Origin: Xenopus tropicalis
Taxonomy: Eukaryota > Chordata > Amphibia > Anura > Pipidae
Assembly (NCBI RefSeq): GCF_000004195.4
Contig: NC_030683.2
Span: forward strand, 79,632,910-79,696,909
DNA: 64,000 nucleotides
Reading direction: 5' to 3'
Positions 23,809 through 35,012 of the stretch are shown here, in pieces. The notes under the pieces were generated by a model, which had not been told where the DNA came from, ran no database searches, and saw nothing but the letters and a program-made list of their open reading frames with translations. The first letter of the stretch is position 1. Each line of letters opens with the position of its first letter. The position numbers and the translations under genes were made by a program.

Positions 23809-24184
23809 TTAAAGTGGAATTAACCCTAAAAATCAAAATGGCTAGAAATGCCATATTTTACATACTAAACTGACTGCAGTAGTTAGAAGTTTCAGCATCT
23901 CTATAGCAGTAAAGATATAGGTCTTTACAGTTGTCACATGAGCCTTATCAGTATATATATATATTCTTTTTTTTATTTTTTTTTTTAATATATATACACA
24001 GTATATTGTGCGTCAGTCCCTAAGGGAAGTAGTAGAATAGAAGATGGGGAGCTACTAGGGCATCTTTGGAGGCACAGATCTTCCCTGCTAAAGGGCTGTG
24101 GTTGCCTTGGGCTGGTACAGAAGCCCAAAACATAATACAACATTTCTAGCCTATTACTTTAGTTAAGATTTAATTCTCCTTTAA
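23809..24184 (+). repeat. T2-E MITE (full length)
   Basis: Starts TTAAAGTGGAATTAACCC (degraded) and ends 'atttaattctcctttaa', 376 bp. It shares 'gatggggagctact' and 'ggaggcacagat' with the copy at 28459-28911. It includes a (TA)n/poly(T) tract at 23952-23999 that differs between the copies. Confidence 0.7.
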
Positions 24185-24855
24185 ATAATCTCAAAAATGT
24201 AAACTTGAAAATAGTGTGAATTTTGCTAGTACAGCTCCTATTGACTTCTACATGAACTCACCAGCTTTTAGATGGCAAATTTTTACAATTTTTTTGTGCA
24301 TAATAAATCTCAATGAGTTTTAGGGATTTAAATTAGCTTTTTGCATTTTGGGGCTTTTGTTAATGTGAAAGGAAAGTTTGAGGGTAAGAATTATACTTAC
24401 TTATACACTGTCATGGCATCCAGCAGTAGCTTGATGTTTATTACAGATATAACTGGGAAATCCAGAAGGTTTTCCAACAGTTTAATCTATTTTAGGGTGA
24501 GGAACACTTTTTGACAGCCAGGAAAATTTTAACAAATTGACACTTTCATCAAAGCTGATAGATGTGCAAATTCTTCCAAGTGTATTGCTTTGAGCAGTTT
24601 TAAACAGTCATTTTTTTAATGGGTGTCAGTACATAATGCTGCTCAATAGGAGTGCTGCACCTATGTAAATTGTTTCCTGGAGCGAATTGCAAGCAATTTG
24701 GACTTTTATTTTCAGCCCTGGAATTAATATTCATGCATGGAAAATATACTGTTAAATGTACAACTATTGTTAATTCTTCTGCCTATTGTAAACAATTAAC
24801 AAGAGTTAATAAATCTAATCTTTATTGATTACTATGGCATATTACACTTGCGGTG
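24185..24855. other. No recognised feature
   Basis: AT-rich sequence lacking repeat termini or long frames. Confidence 0.35.
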
Positions 24856-24955
24856 TTAAAAGGACACTGTCATGATTTTTATGCTGTACTTTTTATTTCT
24901 AAATGACACTGTTTACATAGCAAATAATTTACTCTACCATTGAAAATGTTATTCT
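24856..24955 (+). repeat. T2-A MITE, left part of interrupted copy
   Basis: TTAAAAGGACACTGTCATG start, then 'tactttttatttctaaat' and 'actgtttacatagca' as in the element at 13169. It breaks off at 24956, where a T2-B element begins, and resumes at 26438. Confidence 0.75.
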
Positions 24956-25279
24956 TAAAGGAGAAGGAAAGGCTAAGTCACTTGGGGGTGCCAAAATGTT
25001 AGGCACCCCCAAGTGACTTTAATCGCTTACCTTGTACCCTGGGCTGGTGCCCCTGTTAGGAGAAAAAAGCACCAGCCCAGGGTACCTGTAGGAAGCGCTT
25101 CCTCCTTACTTTCTCTTCTCCCTGCGAAATCCGTCGGCCGGCGCATGCACAGTAGAGTAAAAAGCCGACTTTGTTTTTTAAGTTTGGCTTTTCACTCTAC
25201 TGCGCATGCGCGCGCGGCGCTACAGGAAGGAGGAAGCGATCGCTGCTACCCCAGGCTGGTGCTGTTCTCTCCATACAGG

Positions 25280-26332
25280 CATAGGTGGATTTTCAATAAG
25301 GCTAGGGGAGGCTAAGCCTCCCCAAACCTGCTAGGCACATTAAAAAAAAAAAAAAAATGTTTTTTGCATTTATTTTTTTTTTTATTTTTGTCATTGTTTG
25401 GTCATTTCTAGTTACAGTGGAGCCAATGTTGTGTATCAGTGCCAGTGTTATAGTGCCAGGGCCTCAATATCTGCCATCCATACACTGCTTCTCACTGCAT
25501 ATAATGTGCTGGTTTTGTAAATATGGACTGCATCTCACTGTATATAATGTGCCTGGGGTGTCAGTACCCACTGCCTTTCTTGCTATAAAACTAATGTAAA
25601 CACATCAAAAGGGGTGGTTCACTTTTAAGCTAACTTTTATTATGTTATAAAATGGCCTATTCCTAGCAACTTTGCAATTGGTGTTCCTAATTATTTTTTT
25701 TTACAGTAAATAATTTGCCTTTCTCTTCTGCCTCTTTCCAGATTTTAAAGGGGGGGCAAAAATTATTGCTCTGCGAGGCTACAATTTTATTATTATTATC
25801 ATTTTTTATTACTTATTTTTCCATGCAGGCCCCTTAACTATTCATATTCCCATCTCTTGTTTAAACCACTACCTGGTTGCTAGGGTAAATAAGACCCTAG
25901 CAACCAGATAGCTGCTAAATTAACAAATGAAAAGCTGCTGAACAAAAAGCTAAATAACTGAAAAACCATTAAAAATAAAAGAGGACCAATTGTAAATTGT
26001 CGCCAAATATCAGTCTACATTATATTAAAAGTGAATTCAACGGTGAACCACCCCTTTAAGCTAACTGATCACAAACACAAATGTATGGAGAACCCCTCAC
26101 AGAAGTGCACGTATGAATACTTTTACATCCTAAGCATTTTAGGGTAAAAAAAAGCACCCCAGCCGCATTTTTGTACAGAATCCCTGGAAGTCAATGGGAA
26201 CCGTAAGAGGTAGTTGGGAGGTTCATTTTTTACACCAGCAGCGAATCCACTAAGTCTCACATTAGCTTTAGGTCAGTCTGTGTATGGCCCATATTTAGCC
26301 TCCCCAAACAAAAAAGTCATGCTCCGCCTATG
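25280..26332 (+). mobile_element. Non-autonomous hAT element, copy 1 (complete)
   Basis: Begins cataggtggattttcaata and ends atgctccgcctatg, with terminal inverted repeat cataggcgg-like. It is flanked by an exact 8-bp duplication catacagg (25272-25279, 26333-26340), the hAT signature. A short subterminal palindrome ggggaggctaagcctcccc lies near the left end, and tagcctccccaaac near the right. There is no transposase frame, so it relies on an autonomous relative. It contains a T2-C element at 25605-26059 that is shared by two other copies. Confidence 0.85.
25605..26059 (+). repeat. T2-C MITE inside the hAT element
   Basis: Left end 'aaaaggggtggttcac' and right end 'ggtgaaccacccctttaa' are inverted T2-type termini. 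The interior has the paired 'cctggttgctagggt' and 'accctagcaacca' arms near 25870-25910. The same T2-C occupies the reversed hAT copy (40934-41394); its right half survives at 32096-33865 and alone at 54580-54821. Confidence 0.8.
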
Positions 26333-26437
26333 CATACAGGGGCACCAGCCCGGGGTATGAGGTGAGCGATCTAAGTCACTTGGGGGTGCCTAACATTTTG
26401 GCACCCCCAAGTGACTTAGCCTTTCCTTCTCCTTTAA

Positions 26438-26730
26438 ACCAACAAATGTATTTTTTTTAGTTGTAATATTGGTGAGTAGGCAGCCATCTCAGTGCATTAT
26501 GCTTGAGTCTGAGCTTTCAGAAGGAGCCAGCACTACACATTAGAACTGCTTTCAGGTAACCTATTGTTTCTCCTACTCCCAATGTTACTGGAGGAGTCAT
26601 AAGCCAGACTTGGATTTATCACTATACTATATATTCTGATATCTACTGGGAGCTGCTATCTTGCTACCTTCCCATTGTCCTGCTGATTGGCTGCTGGGAG
26701 GGAAAGGGAGGGGTTGCTATCACTCAATCT
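26438..26730 (+). repeat. T2-A MITE, right part of interrupted copy
   Basis: Resumes with 'gtattttttttagttgtaat' and 'gcagccatctcagtgcatt', in register with the element at 13169. The right terminus is not found; homology fades near 26730. Confidence 0.7.
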
Positions 26731-26765
26731 ACAGACATCAAAATAATTTAATGCAATTAACTCAT

Positions 26766-26837
26766 TAAAGTGATACTGAAACGAAAAAACTACTTTTCAA
26801 AATATGAATATACATAAAAAGCTACCTATAGGTCGTG
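26766..26837 (+). repeat. T2-type left terminus, interrupted
   Basis: 'ttaaagtgatactgaaacg' fits a T2 left end. It is cut off at 26837 by the 340-bp repeat pair, and sequence after 28360 (gtttttcttactatcgag) may be its continuation. The right terminus was not found. Confidence 0.4.
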
Positions 26838-27177
26838 TTTGCTAAACACTATATTGGAGTGCTAAGGATGGAGTCAACCTGTAATCCAATAAGGCACATA
26901 TGCAAAACTATAAACTGGATACAGGGGTCTTTGCCCAGTAACAGCATGAACTAGGAAGTTGTAGGGTTTAAAGCCATAGGGACATGTTAACCCTATGGGT
27001 CCCTACATATCCATGGTGTATTTGTATTAGATTTGTAATTTCTTCTAGATTTCTCATCTCTTTCACTAAGTAAATCTAGTCTGTATTGGATGGGGGAGTT
27101 TTATTTTTACACATTCTAGGAATAAGAGTTTTTGATGCAAGCAGCAAATGGAAAATTAATCTGTCTGTTACAGTGAT
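26838..27177 (+). repeat. 340-bp direct repeat, left copy (possible LTR)
   Basis: Near-identical to 28021-28360 over 340 bases; the one difference I could place is aaatctagt versus aaatccagt at about 27076. Terminal repeats of equal length around a short internal region suggest a miniature LTR element, but the ends are not a clear TG...CA pair and no primer-binding site was recognised. Confidence 0.65.
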
Positions 27178-28020
27178 AACTGGTTATTGTCAAAGACAAT
27201 TAGTGCACAGAGTTAGCTCCTATACTCACAAATGCAGATGTTATAGCAGTAGTACACTCTGAGGCAGGGGCGGGCCGAGCCGACCGGGCGCCCTAGGCAA
27301 CCCGGTCGGCCACCTTGCCCCTGCACCACGAACTCCACCCCACCCCCTCTGTTGTTTGATGCGCATGCGCAGTTCGAGGGGGGGTGGGGCGGTGATGCGC
27401 GATGCATAGCGACGCACAACTGATTGTAGACTAGGGGTAGGTAGGAGAGGCTCCTGCCTGGCGCCCCCCAATCGTTGCGCCCTGGGCAGCTGCCTCTTCT
27501 GCCTACCCCTAGTTCCGGCCCTGCTCTGAGGACAACAAGAGAGGATGCCACCAGTTTATCCTACCTCTTTTGGGAGACTGGGCAGGGTAAAGCACCTGGT
27601 CAGCTTGACATCACTATGGGGGCAGTCTGGATAGATCTCTCAGTCCTCAGGTTTAATACCTCTAGCTTTAAGAAGTCCTACAGCCGACTGTGAATCAGGG
27701 TTAAGGTACTAGCCTGTATCCTGCATCCTAACCGTGGCCCTATGCTGAGGCAACAGTGCCTGTATGGAAGGGTACTTCCAGCTACTTTCCTGGTTGGAGC
27801 CAAAATCTGCTCTTGCTTCCTTTACTCACTACCTTGCTTTCCTAGAAAGTGCTCAACAGAGTATAACTATATCACTGGTCCTTATTCACGGGGTCCCTGT
27901 TCCCGACTTCACTAGAGTGTAGATGGATACTCTAGGTTAGAGATGGCTTTACTGTTGATCCCAGGCTCAGTGGACTTTCCACCTGAGACACAGAGGCAGC
28001 CAAAAAGGAAGACCCACCCC
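27178..28020 (+). mobile_element. Internal region between the 340-bp repeats
   Basis: 843 bp with no gag, pol or env-like frame. It contains a complete hAT MITE (27265-27523), which is a later insertion, leaving only about 580 bp of original interior. A purine-rich run (caaaaaggaag) lies about 15 bases before the right-hand repeat and could be a polypurine tract. The alternative is tandem duplication with a spacer. Confidence 0.4.
27265..27523 (+). repeat. hAT-type MITE with perfect 8-bp duplication
   Basis: 259 bp from caggggcgggccgagcc to ttccggccctg, flanked by ctctgagg on both sides (27257-27264, 27524-27531). It is GC-rich with internal inverted blocks (gaccgggcg / cccggtc, gcgcatgcgc). 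Same family as 6089-6237. Frames of 112 and 76 codons here are artefacts of low stop density. Confidence 0.85.
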
Positions 28021-28360
28021 TTTGCTAAACACTATATTGGAGTGCTAAGGATGGAGTCAACCTGTAATCCAATAAGGCACATATGCAAAACTATAAACTG
28101 GATACAGGGGTCTTTGCCCAGTAACAGCATGAACTAGGAAGTTGTAGGGTTTAAAGCCATAGGGACATGTTAACCCTATGGGTCCCTACATATCCATGGT
28201 GTATTTGTATTAGATTTGTAATTTCTTCTAGATTTCTCATCTCTTTCACTAAGTAAATCCAGTCTGTATTGGATGGGGGAGTTTTATTTTTACACATTCT
28301 AGGAATAAGAGTTTTTGATGCAAGCAGCAAATGGAAAATTAATCTGTCTGTTACAGTGAT
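28021..28360 (+). repeat. 340-bp direct repeat, right copy (possible LTR)
   Basis: Right-hand partner of 26838-27177. The right junction reads cagtgatgttttt and the left junction of the pair reads gtcgtgtttgct, so a 4-5 bp duplication (gttt or tgttt) is possible. Confidence 0.65.
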
Positions 28361-28458
28361 GTTTTTCTTACTATCGAGATGAAATAGGAAGCGTGTTAAG
28401 TCAGTGTAAGGGATCACCCTAAAGTACTAATTGAATGACTAGTAGTTAGTTCAGATTG

Positions 28459-28911
28459 TGCAAAGGAGAATGAAACATCTAGAAATGAATATGACTAGAA
28501 ATGTGTATTTTATATACTGAATTAACTGCATCAGCTTAGGTGACACTACATGTGCTCAATGTGCTCTGAGCAGCTGTTTTAAAAGCTGATGCTACAGGGC
28601 TGATTAAATTATGATGCTAATTGAACTGGTTCAGAGCTGCCATGTAATAATAATCTGATTTAATTACTAATCTGCAATAATATTCTTTTCTATACTGTAT
28701 ATATAGAGTATATTGTGAGTTGGTCCCTAAGCTCAGTAACTGACAGCAGCACAGGGCAAGAGAAAAGAAGATGGGGAGCTACTGGGGTCACATTTGGAGG
28801 CACAGATATTTACTGCTAAGGGCTTGTGGGTGTCTTAGGCTGGTGTAGAGCCAAAAACATAATGTGCAGCATTTCTAGCCTACTTATTTCTTAAGTTTAG
28901 TTCTCCTTTAA
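28459..28911 (+). repeat. T2-E MITE, second copy
   Basis: Left 'caaaggagaatgaaaca' (degraded TTAAAGGAG) and right 'aagtttagttctcctttaa'. Diagnostic phrases gatggggagctact, ggaggcacagat and gcatttctagcc match 23809-24184. Confidence 0.75.
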
Positions 28912-29862
28912 ATCTGAAAAACTCTGTGTGCAATTGATCAGTAGTTAGTTTATAGCAAGTGCATAGCATGGTGATATAGAAATTAGCTCTGTTATCTTCT
29001 GAGCGCATAATGAATCAGCCCTGACACTTTGTTGAGAACTGTAACATCACTTTCTATTAATATTTTGATGCTTTGTGAATTGATTTTCAGATAAAATATA
29101 TGACTTTATCTTAGCTTCTCTACATAAGCCAAATGGATGCAAGCACGTGGTGGTGCACAAGATTCCAGACCTAAGGAGAAACTGGGGATAGGGCATGGAT
29201 AATTATTGCCATAAGATGTGTATTTGATATTGCATATGTATCCTCTTAGTCCTAAAAACAAAATCAGAATCTGTGTTGAGTCAGATGTTAGCTATAATAT
29301 GCTGCCAGATTAGTATGCTCCATTCTGCTTGTATCTGTGAGTATATCTGAGTTTAATCGATCTGATGTTGCTGTTCATCTGCATAAAAATATATAACTTC
29401 ACTTTTTAAAAGACTAAACCCATGAGCTTAATGAGGCTGTATTTAGGCACTGATAGCCATTAGTTCTGCAGAATATACCAGACAGGTATTAGGAACTCTG
29501 AGCTCAATTGTCCATTTTGGTTATCACAGCATGCTTGCCATAGTGTGTTTATTTACCCTGCAGCAATCCAAAATAATTCATTTTGAAAAGCTTTAATTTG
29601 TGCCAGGCTGCACTTTGTTAATTATACCTGCTGATCTGCTTTGCTCTAAACAGAGTAATTTTTCAAGCTGGATTAATGCAACAATAAATAATATACTAGT
29701 ACTAACCACTATCAGTTAGGAACAACCCACATCCAGTCTTTCCCCTGATTTTTTTTTTTTTTTTTAGAACAGAGCTTGTTATGTTTCAAGACATGGGTAA
29801 ATGAGCTTTAACTCAGATAGCAATTAGTCAGTGAATCTTGATGACAATTCAGCCTTGTACTG
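28912..29862. other. Unique-looking sequence, no gene recognised
   Basis: Contains a poly(T) run near 29750-29764 only. No terminal repeats or supported frames. Confidence 0.35.
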
Positions 29863-30191
29863 TACAGATATGGGATCCCTTATCCGGAAACCCATTACCA
29901 GAAAGTTCTGAATTACGTAAAGGCCATCTCCCATAGATTCCATTATAAGCAAATAATTCTAATTTTATAAAATGATTTCCTTTTTTCCGTAATAATAAAA
30001 CAGTACCTTGTACTTGATCCCAGCTAAGATATAATTAATTCTTATTGGAGGCAAAACAAGCCTATCGGGGTTATTCAACATTTAAATGATTTTTAGCAGA
30101 CTTAAGTTATGGAGATCCAAATTAGGGAAAGATCCCTTATCCGGAAACCCCCAGGTCCCGAGCATTCTGGATAACAGGTCCCATACCTGTA
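29863..30191 (+). repeat. 'tacaggtatggga' MITE, copy B (full length)
   Basis: Begins tacagatatgggatcccttatccgg and ends ggtcccatacctgta. It contains the family phrases 'aataataaaacagtaccttg' and 'gatatgtaattaattct'-like wording in the reverse orientation to copy A. Confidence 0.8.
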
Positions 30192-30244
30192 CTTATTAGT
30201 CTTTACTGTTTTGTAATTGTCCTGATATCAATAGGATATTGTCA

Positions 30245-31265
30245 TGTGTGATGTGTTACTTACACTTTCCTTGAATATATAACCCTGTGATTTTAAATCT
30301 GGGACAACCAAAAACATGGCTGCTGAGTGTACTGCAGGGGGACAGTTATCAGTCACAGCCTGGTCCAATCAGCAGGAGGAATTTGCATCTGACCTTGTGA
30401 CCTCCCTGAAAGAGGTTTTTGTATCCAAAAAAGATATGAGAGGGAGGCAAATCTTTTCCATGAAGAAGAGTAGAAGGAAAGCATGGACTCTGCACAATAC
30501 TATTGAGAGCTGCCTGAGATTTTTTCATCTTTCCTGTGAGTACTGCTGCCGATCTATACAAGCAGGGAATAGGGGTACCTGTAGTGAGTTGCCAGCGTGT
30601 ACACTGAATCTGGATGTGGGATTACCCAGCAGCCTCTGTGACACCTGCAGTGGATCTTCTTAGGATATCAGAAGCCTTTCTCTACTTCAGCATCTCAAGA
30701 TCAGTGAAGAGTAAAGCTGCCAGGGCGGGAGGTATTTTTCTTTTTTCTTTCTGACTGGAGCCTTACCAAGGCAACTAATGGCATTGCACCTGCACACTTC
30801 AGCACCTTTTTTGTGTTTGATTTGTGCACCCTGGATAGGTGTCATAGTCCTCTGGGCTTGACCCTAGGCCAAGACTTGGTGGGTCTCACCTTAGCTTCAG
30901 TGAAGGTGGATCTGCCCGCACATGGTGTTCATTGGTGAAAGCCTTGGACACATGAGCATCGGAGTCTATGCCTTCGGGTAGGACTTACACGCGATGATTC
31001 AATATCATCTTGCTGATATATTACAGTTTGTTTCATATCTACATGTTGTGTGGTTTATTGTCTACAGTTGGTATAGTAATCCCTGCTGTTGCAGTTTCCA
31101 GGGAGTTGTTGCCCACTAATACATGGTTTAGCCCAGGGTGGAGGCACATAACTTATTCAAACCTCGCAAATCTCCCACTTATTGGAGGCTTGGGATCTAT
31201 CCTGTTAGCACCACAGTGTGGCCCTTGAAATTAGGGTCAAGAAAGGGTTACAGACACAATAAAAG
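30245..31265 (+). repeat. LTR-like repeat, copy 1 (class uncertain)
   Basis: Aligns by eye with 55214-55790 over the first ~420 bases: 'aaatctgggacaaccaaaaa', 'atggctgctga', 'cagcctggtccaatcagcag', 'gtgagttgccagcgtg', 'gacacctgcagtggatc'. The absence of terminal inversions and the CCAAT-like 'ccaatcag' suit an LTR. The sequence continues unmatched to about 31265, where 'acacaataaaa' could be a poly(A) signal. A 115-codon frame at 30316 is open in this copy only and is not called as a gene. Confidence 0.4.
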
Positions 31266-32087
31266 ATTTTGTTGGTAAATGTTTCAGATAGTTCATGTGA
31301 TTTTATTTTGATATGGATTTTTAGAAAGGATGTACAATTGCTTAACCATGGCTTGCACAGATGTTGATACTCTATTATGCTATAACATGTTTTCTAGAGT
31401 TAATATATGCTGGGAGCTGTAGCTTTGAAACATCATTGGTGCATAATGCTGATTAAAAACTCTCTCCAGGGTCAGTGTTTCAGTGAAGGCAAGAGGATAT
31501 GTCAATGAAAATCATTCCTGCTCTGAGTAGACCTGATTTTCTGATCTGTATTCGTGCACTAAACATTTTTTTTTCTAATACCAAATATCAGTGTTTCCCT
31601 TCTGATGTTCCCTTCTTATGTTGATATTCAAAACCACAGAGTGATCTCCCTGTGTTAGGTACTAGGAAGATGACTGATGTATCCCTGGAGGGTACTGTCA
31701 CTGGACAGTTGCCATTTTGGTGAGAGAAGGAATGTACATGGTGTATTCTAATAAAAGGTACAAGGTTTGCAGCAGGTCTAACAACTTATTAGCAGCATAA
31801 TCATGATGGGTTAAGGGGGAATAGGTTTCTTCTGCACTGGGGGGAAGGAGCATGAAATATGCATGCATCATAGACAACACCCTAGCCTGTCTGGGAGAAA
31901 CAAATGCAGAAACATTTACAGGTCTTCCACCAATGAGCAAAAAGACTGTTCAATTTACATTTTTTTTTCATCTTTCCATGTCCAGAGGCTTAATTCATGC
32001 AGAACCTTATCTGCTTTCTGTATACCAAACTGTTATTTGTTTGTGGAAAAATAACACGCTGAATACCTACAGAGTACTATACACATG
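31266..32087. other. No recognised feature
   Basis: Short overlapping frames on both strands at 31698-32100 without recognisable domains. No repeat ends seen. Confidence 0.35.
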
Positions 32088-32095
32088 CTTTTCAT

Positions 32096-33865
32096 CATAG
32101 GTGGATTTTCAATAAGGCTAGGGAAGGCTAAGCCTCCCCAAACCTGCTTGGCACCTTAAAAAAAAAAAACCATGCTCCATTTCTGCACTGTCCTGGAAAT
32201 CTTCTCCTGTTCCTGCAAGCTCAGTTCTGCTGTAATCAGCTATGCTCTGATTGGCTCTTTCTTCTTGTGGATTCTCCAATCAGAGCACAGCTTTTCTGAC
32301 AGACAGTAAAATTGACCAATCAAGGCACAGATGCAGACAGGGCTCAGAGAGATATTACAGACTGAAGGCACTGCAGAAATGAAGACTGAGAAGAAGAATC
32401 TGCAGGCTGTAACTCTACCTAAGAACCAACTTTTGCTGCAGTTTTCATCCCACAGGTACTATACTGTATATGTTCTAAAGGCTGAATCACTAGCTGAGAT
32501 AAAATTGTTTTTTGTCACCTGACATCTATAATATCCCTATCACCTAACTTAACATATGGATGGAAAGTTAAGTCTTTCGCCCTGAAAAAGCTCATTGTGC
32601 CTTTATATATTTGTTGTTGGTGGTTTTTGCACTTTCTATTTTTTTACTTTTATAATTGTTTTGTTCATTTCTAGTTAGTTACAGTGGAGCCAATGTTGTG
32701 TATCAATGCCAGTGTTATAGTTCCAGGGCCTGAATAATTTGCCTTTCTCTTCTGCTTCTTTCCAGCTTTCAAATGAGGGTCGCTGACCCGGCAGCAAAAA
32801 AGTATTGCTCTGTGAGGCTACAGTTTTATTTTTCCATGCAGGCCCCTTAACTATTCATATTTCCATCTCTTGTTTAAACCCATACCTGGTTGCTAGGGTT
32901 AATAAAACCCTAGCAAAAAAAAAAAAAGGGAAAGTTGTGCTCAACCACTAAATTTTAAAACCATTAGGTGGGGGTGCAATGAGGTTGTGACCACAAAGTA
33001 CATAGGAACAACAAGAAATCCTCTGCACTCACCCATTATCAATATATATGGAACATTAAGACATTCTGTGCATTAAGCTACTAAGAAATGCCCTCCCCTT
33101 TAAACAAGACAGGGATTGTTTGTCCATATATTGCAATATGCTTCAAGCTGGCCAACTGCGTCAAAGACATCCTTTCTGGCCAGTCCTACACTGACTTATG
33201 CAATTCATCAGAGATTCTACTGCTTCAATATACGTTTAGCAAAGGGACTAAGTTTTACCTGCAACTTTCTTGTTTCAAGGTTAAAACACCCATATGGTTG
33301 CCCTTTTATTGGCTCCACTGAGATCACCTGACTGCAGCTGGAAAGGGTGGGAGGTACAACATAAGAGCTGGCCACTGCTCCTGTATAAACTAAAACAAAA
33401 AAAAGGGAAAGTTGTGCTCAACCACTAGATTAATAAGACCCTAGCAACCAGATAGTGGCTGAAATACTAAATGGAGAGCTGCTGAACCAAAAGCTAAATG
33501 AAAAACCATTAAAAATAAAAGAGGACCAATTGCAAATTGTCTCAAAATATCAATGTCTACATCATATTAAATATTAATTTAAAGGTGGACTACCCCTTTA
33601 AGCTACTGTAACTGAACACAAATGGATGGAGAACCCCTCACAGAAGTGCATGTATGGATACTTTTAAATCCTAAGCATTTTAGGGTTAAAAAAAGTACTC
33701 CCACCCGCACTTTTGTGCAGTATCCCTGGAAGTCAGTGGGGACCACAAGAGGTAGTTGGGAGGTTCATTTTTTACACCAGCAGCGAATCCACTAAGTCTC
33801 ACATCAGCTTTAGGTCAGTCTATGTATGGCCCATCTTTAGCCTCCCCAAACACCCTCCGCCTATG
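32096..33865 (+). mobile_element. Non-autonomous hAT element, copy 2 with nested insertion
   Basis: Starts cataggtggattttcaata and ends accctccgcctatg, flanked by exact 8-bp cttttcat (32088-32095, 33866-33873). It retains interior sequence missing from copy 1 (around 32170-32680) but lacks the left half of T2-C: 'ccagggcctgaataattt' jumps directly to the T2-C interior. A 515-bp insert (32915-33429) interrupts it. Confidence 0.85.
32899..33445 (+). mobile_element. Retroposed insert with ~16-bp target duplication
   Basis: ttaataaaaccctagc (32899-32914) and ttaataagaccctagc (33430-33445) flank a 515-bp insert, one mismatch in 16. Comparison with hAT copies 1 and 3, which lack it, shows this is the empty-site sequence duplicated. 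The insert begins and ends with the same phrase, 'gggaaagttgtgctcaacc' after a poly(A)-like run (32915-32949 and about 33397-33428). Terminal direct repeats with a long variable duplication fit a Penelope-like or other retroposon. No coding frame identifies it. Confidence 0.6.
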
Positions 33866-33999
33866 CTTTTCATTTATAAATGCTTTTTAATATTTTCAGG
33901 CCAAAACTTCACACCAAGATGGCTGCCATAGTTCTGATTAACATGAAATGTAACATTTTAGAAAGGACTCATTTGCAAATAGCAGTGGCAGGCTGAAAT

Positions 34000-34388
34000 A
34001 AAGGTGCCCATACACGAGCAGATCCGCTCGCTTGGCGATGTCGCCAAGCGAGCGGATCTTCCCCCGATATCCCCCACCTACGGGTGGGCGATATCGGGGA
34101 GCATTTGGGTTAAAAAAAAAATAATCCGATCGTTTGGCCCTGGGGCCAAACGATCGGATTATGTGGGCGGCAATGGGGCAGTCGGATCGGGGACCGCATC
34201 AACGAGCCGATGCGGTCCCCGATCCAACCAGATTTTCTAACCTGGCCGATCGAGATCTGCCCAATTTCAGGCCAGATCTCGGTCGGCCAGGCCGCTCTGC
34301 TCTCCCCATACACGGGCCGATTAGCTGCCGAATCGGTCCAAGGGACCCATATCGGCAGCTAAAGTCAGCCCATGTATGGGGACCTTTA
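34000..34388. repeat. GC-rich multi-hairpin MITE
   Basis: Bounded by taaaggtgcccatacac and gtatggggaccttta. Inside are at least five successive perfect or near-perfect hairpins: gatccgctcgcttgg at 34021, ccccgatatc at 34062-34099, atccgatcgtttggccc at 34125, gatcggggaccgcat at 34184, and gatctgg/ccagatc-type blocks to 34285. The CpG content is far above the flanks. No transposase, no clear target duplication. Frames of 67-102 codons are by-products. Confidence 0.8.
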
Positions 34389-35012
34389 GTCTGGCTAGAG
34401 AAACTATTTAGATTATGGTGCCCTTTATCACTGGGTATCTGAAAAACCTATGTATTGAGCACATATAGGCAACCAGTCTGTATATTACAGCTTCAGACAA
34501 CATTATTTAAATCTCTTGTAGGTTTGTCTTACATGTTCCATATATTTAAACGTTTTGACGTTTTTATTTTGGTTGTGTAAAATTCATATTAATAGTGCTG
34601 CACTAGATTTTTAACAATGCCTTTAGGAATTACTTAGTCATCACCTCTGGGTTCATAAAAAAATATTTTTTTCTGTCCCTTAACACATATCAAGCTGCCT
34701 TCTCCTATAACCTTTGCTTATATATTCCCAGAATGCCATTCAATTAATTATTAATGAAGTACAGTCCTTAGAACTGAAGTTAATCTGTTTCTTACTCATT
34801 TTCTTCTAACCTCATTGAGTGGCAAATCTGACATGATTCATGAAGTGTTGATTAAAATATTGATTCCTTTTATCCTGCTATCTTTTACATTTTGTTGTCA
34901 GTCAATAAAATGCAGGACAGGGTAATAGTGACCTGCTGGCAGGATATTTATTAGGCCAGGAGAAGAACTCAATTGCAGAAGAGTATACAGTACGCAAACT
35001 GTACCTCTAAAC
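34389..35012. other. No recognised feature
   Basis: AT-rich unique-looking DNA without repeat termini or credible frames. Confidence 0.35.

Larger units (their letters stand above)
24956..26437. repeat. T2-B palindromic MITE carrying a hAT insertion
   Basis: Left end ttaaaggagaaggaaaggct and right end agcctttccttctcctttaa are inverted copies. They continue into 'aagtcacttgggggtgcc' on both sides. Further inverted blocks include 'caccagcccaggg' and the acagtagagt/actctactg pair around 25150-25205, with CpG-rich 'gcgcatgcgcgcgcggcg' at about 25202. A hAT element (25280-26332) plus its 8-bp duplication accounts for most of the length; without it the T2-B is about 420 bp. Confidence 0.85.

Noticed and set aside
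27213..27551. 112-codon minus-strand and 72-codon plus-strand frames
   Set aside because: Both are inside or overlap a GC-rich hAT MITE where stop codons are rare.
30316..30663. 115-codon plus-strand frame
   Set aside because: It lies in an LTR-like repeat, and the homologous copy at 55260-55795 has indels that would break it.
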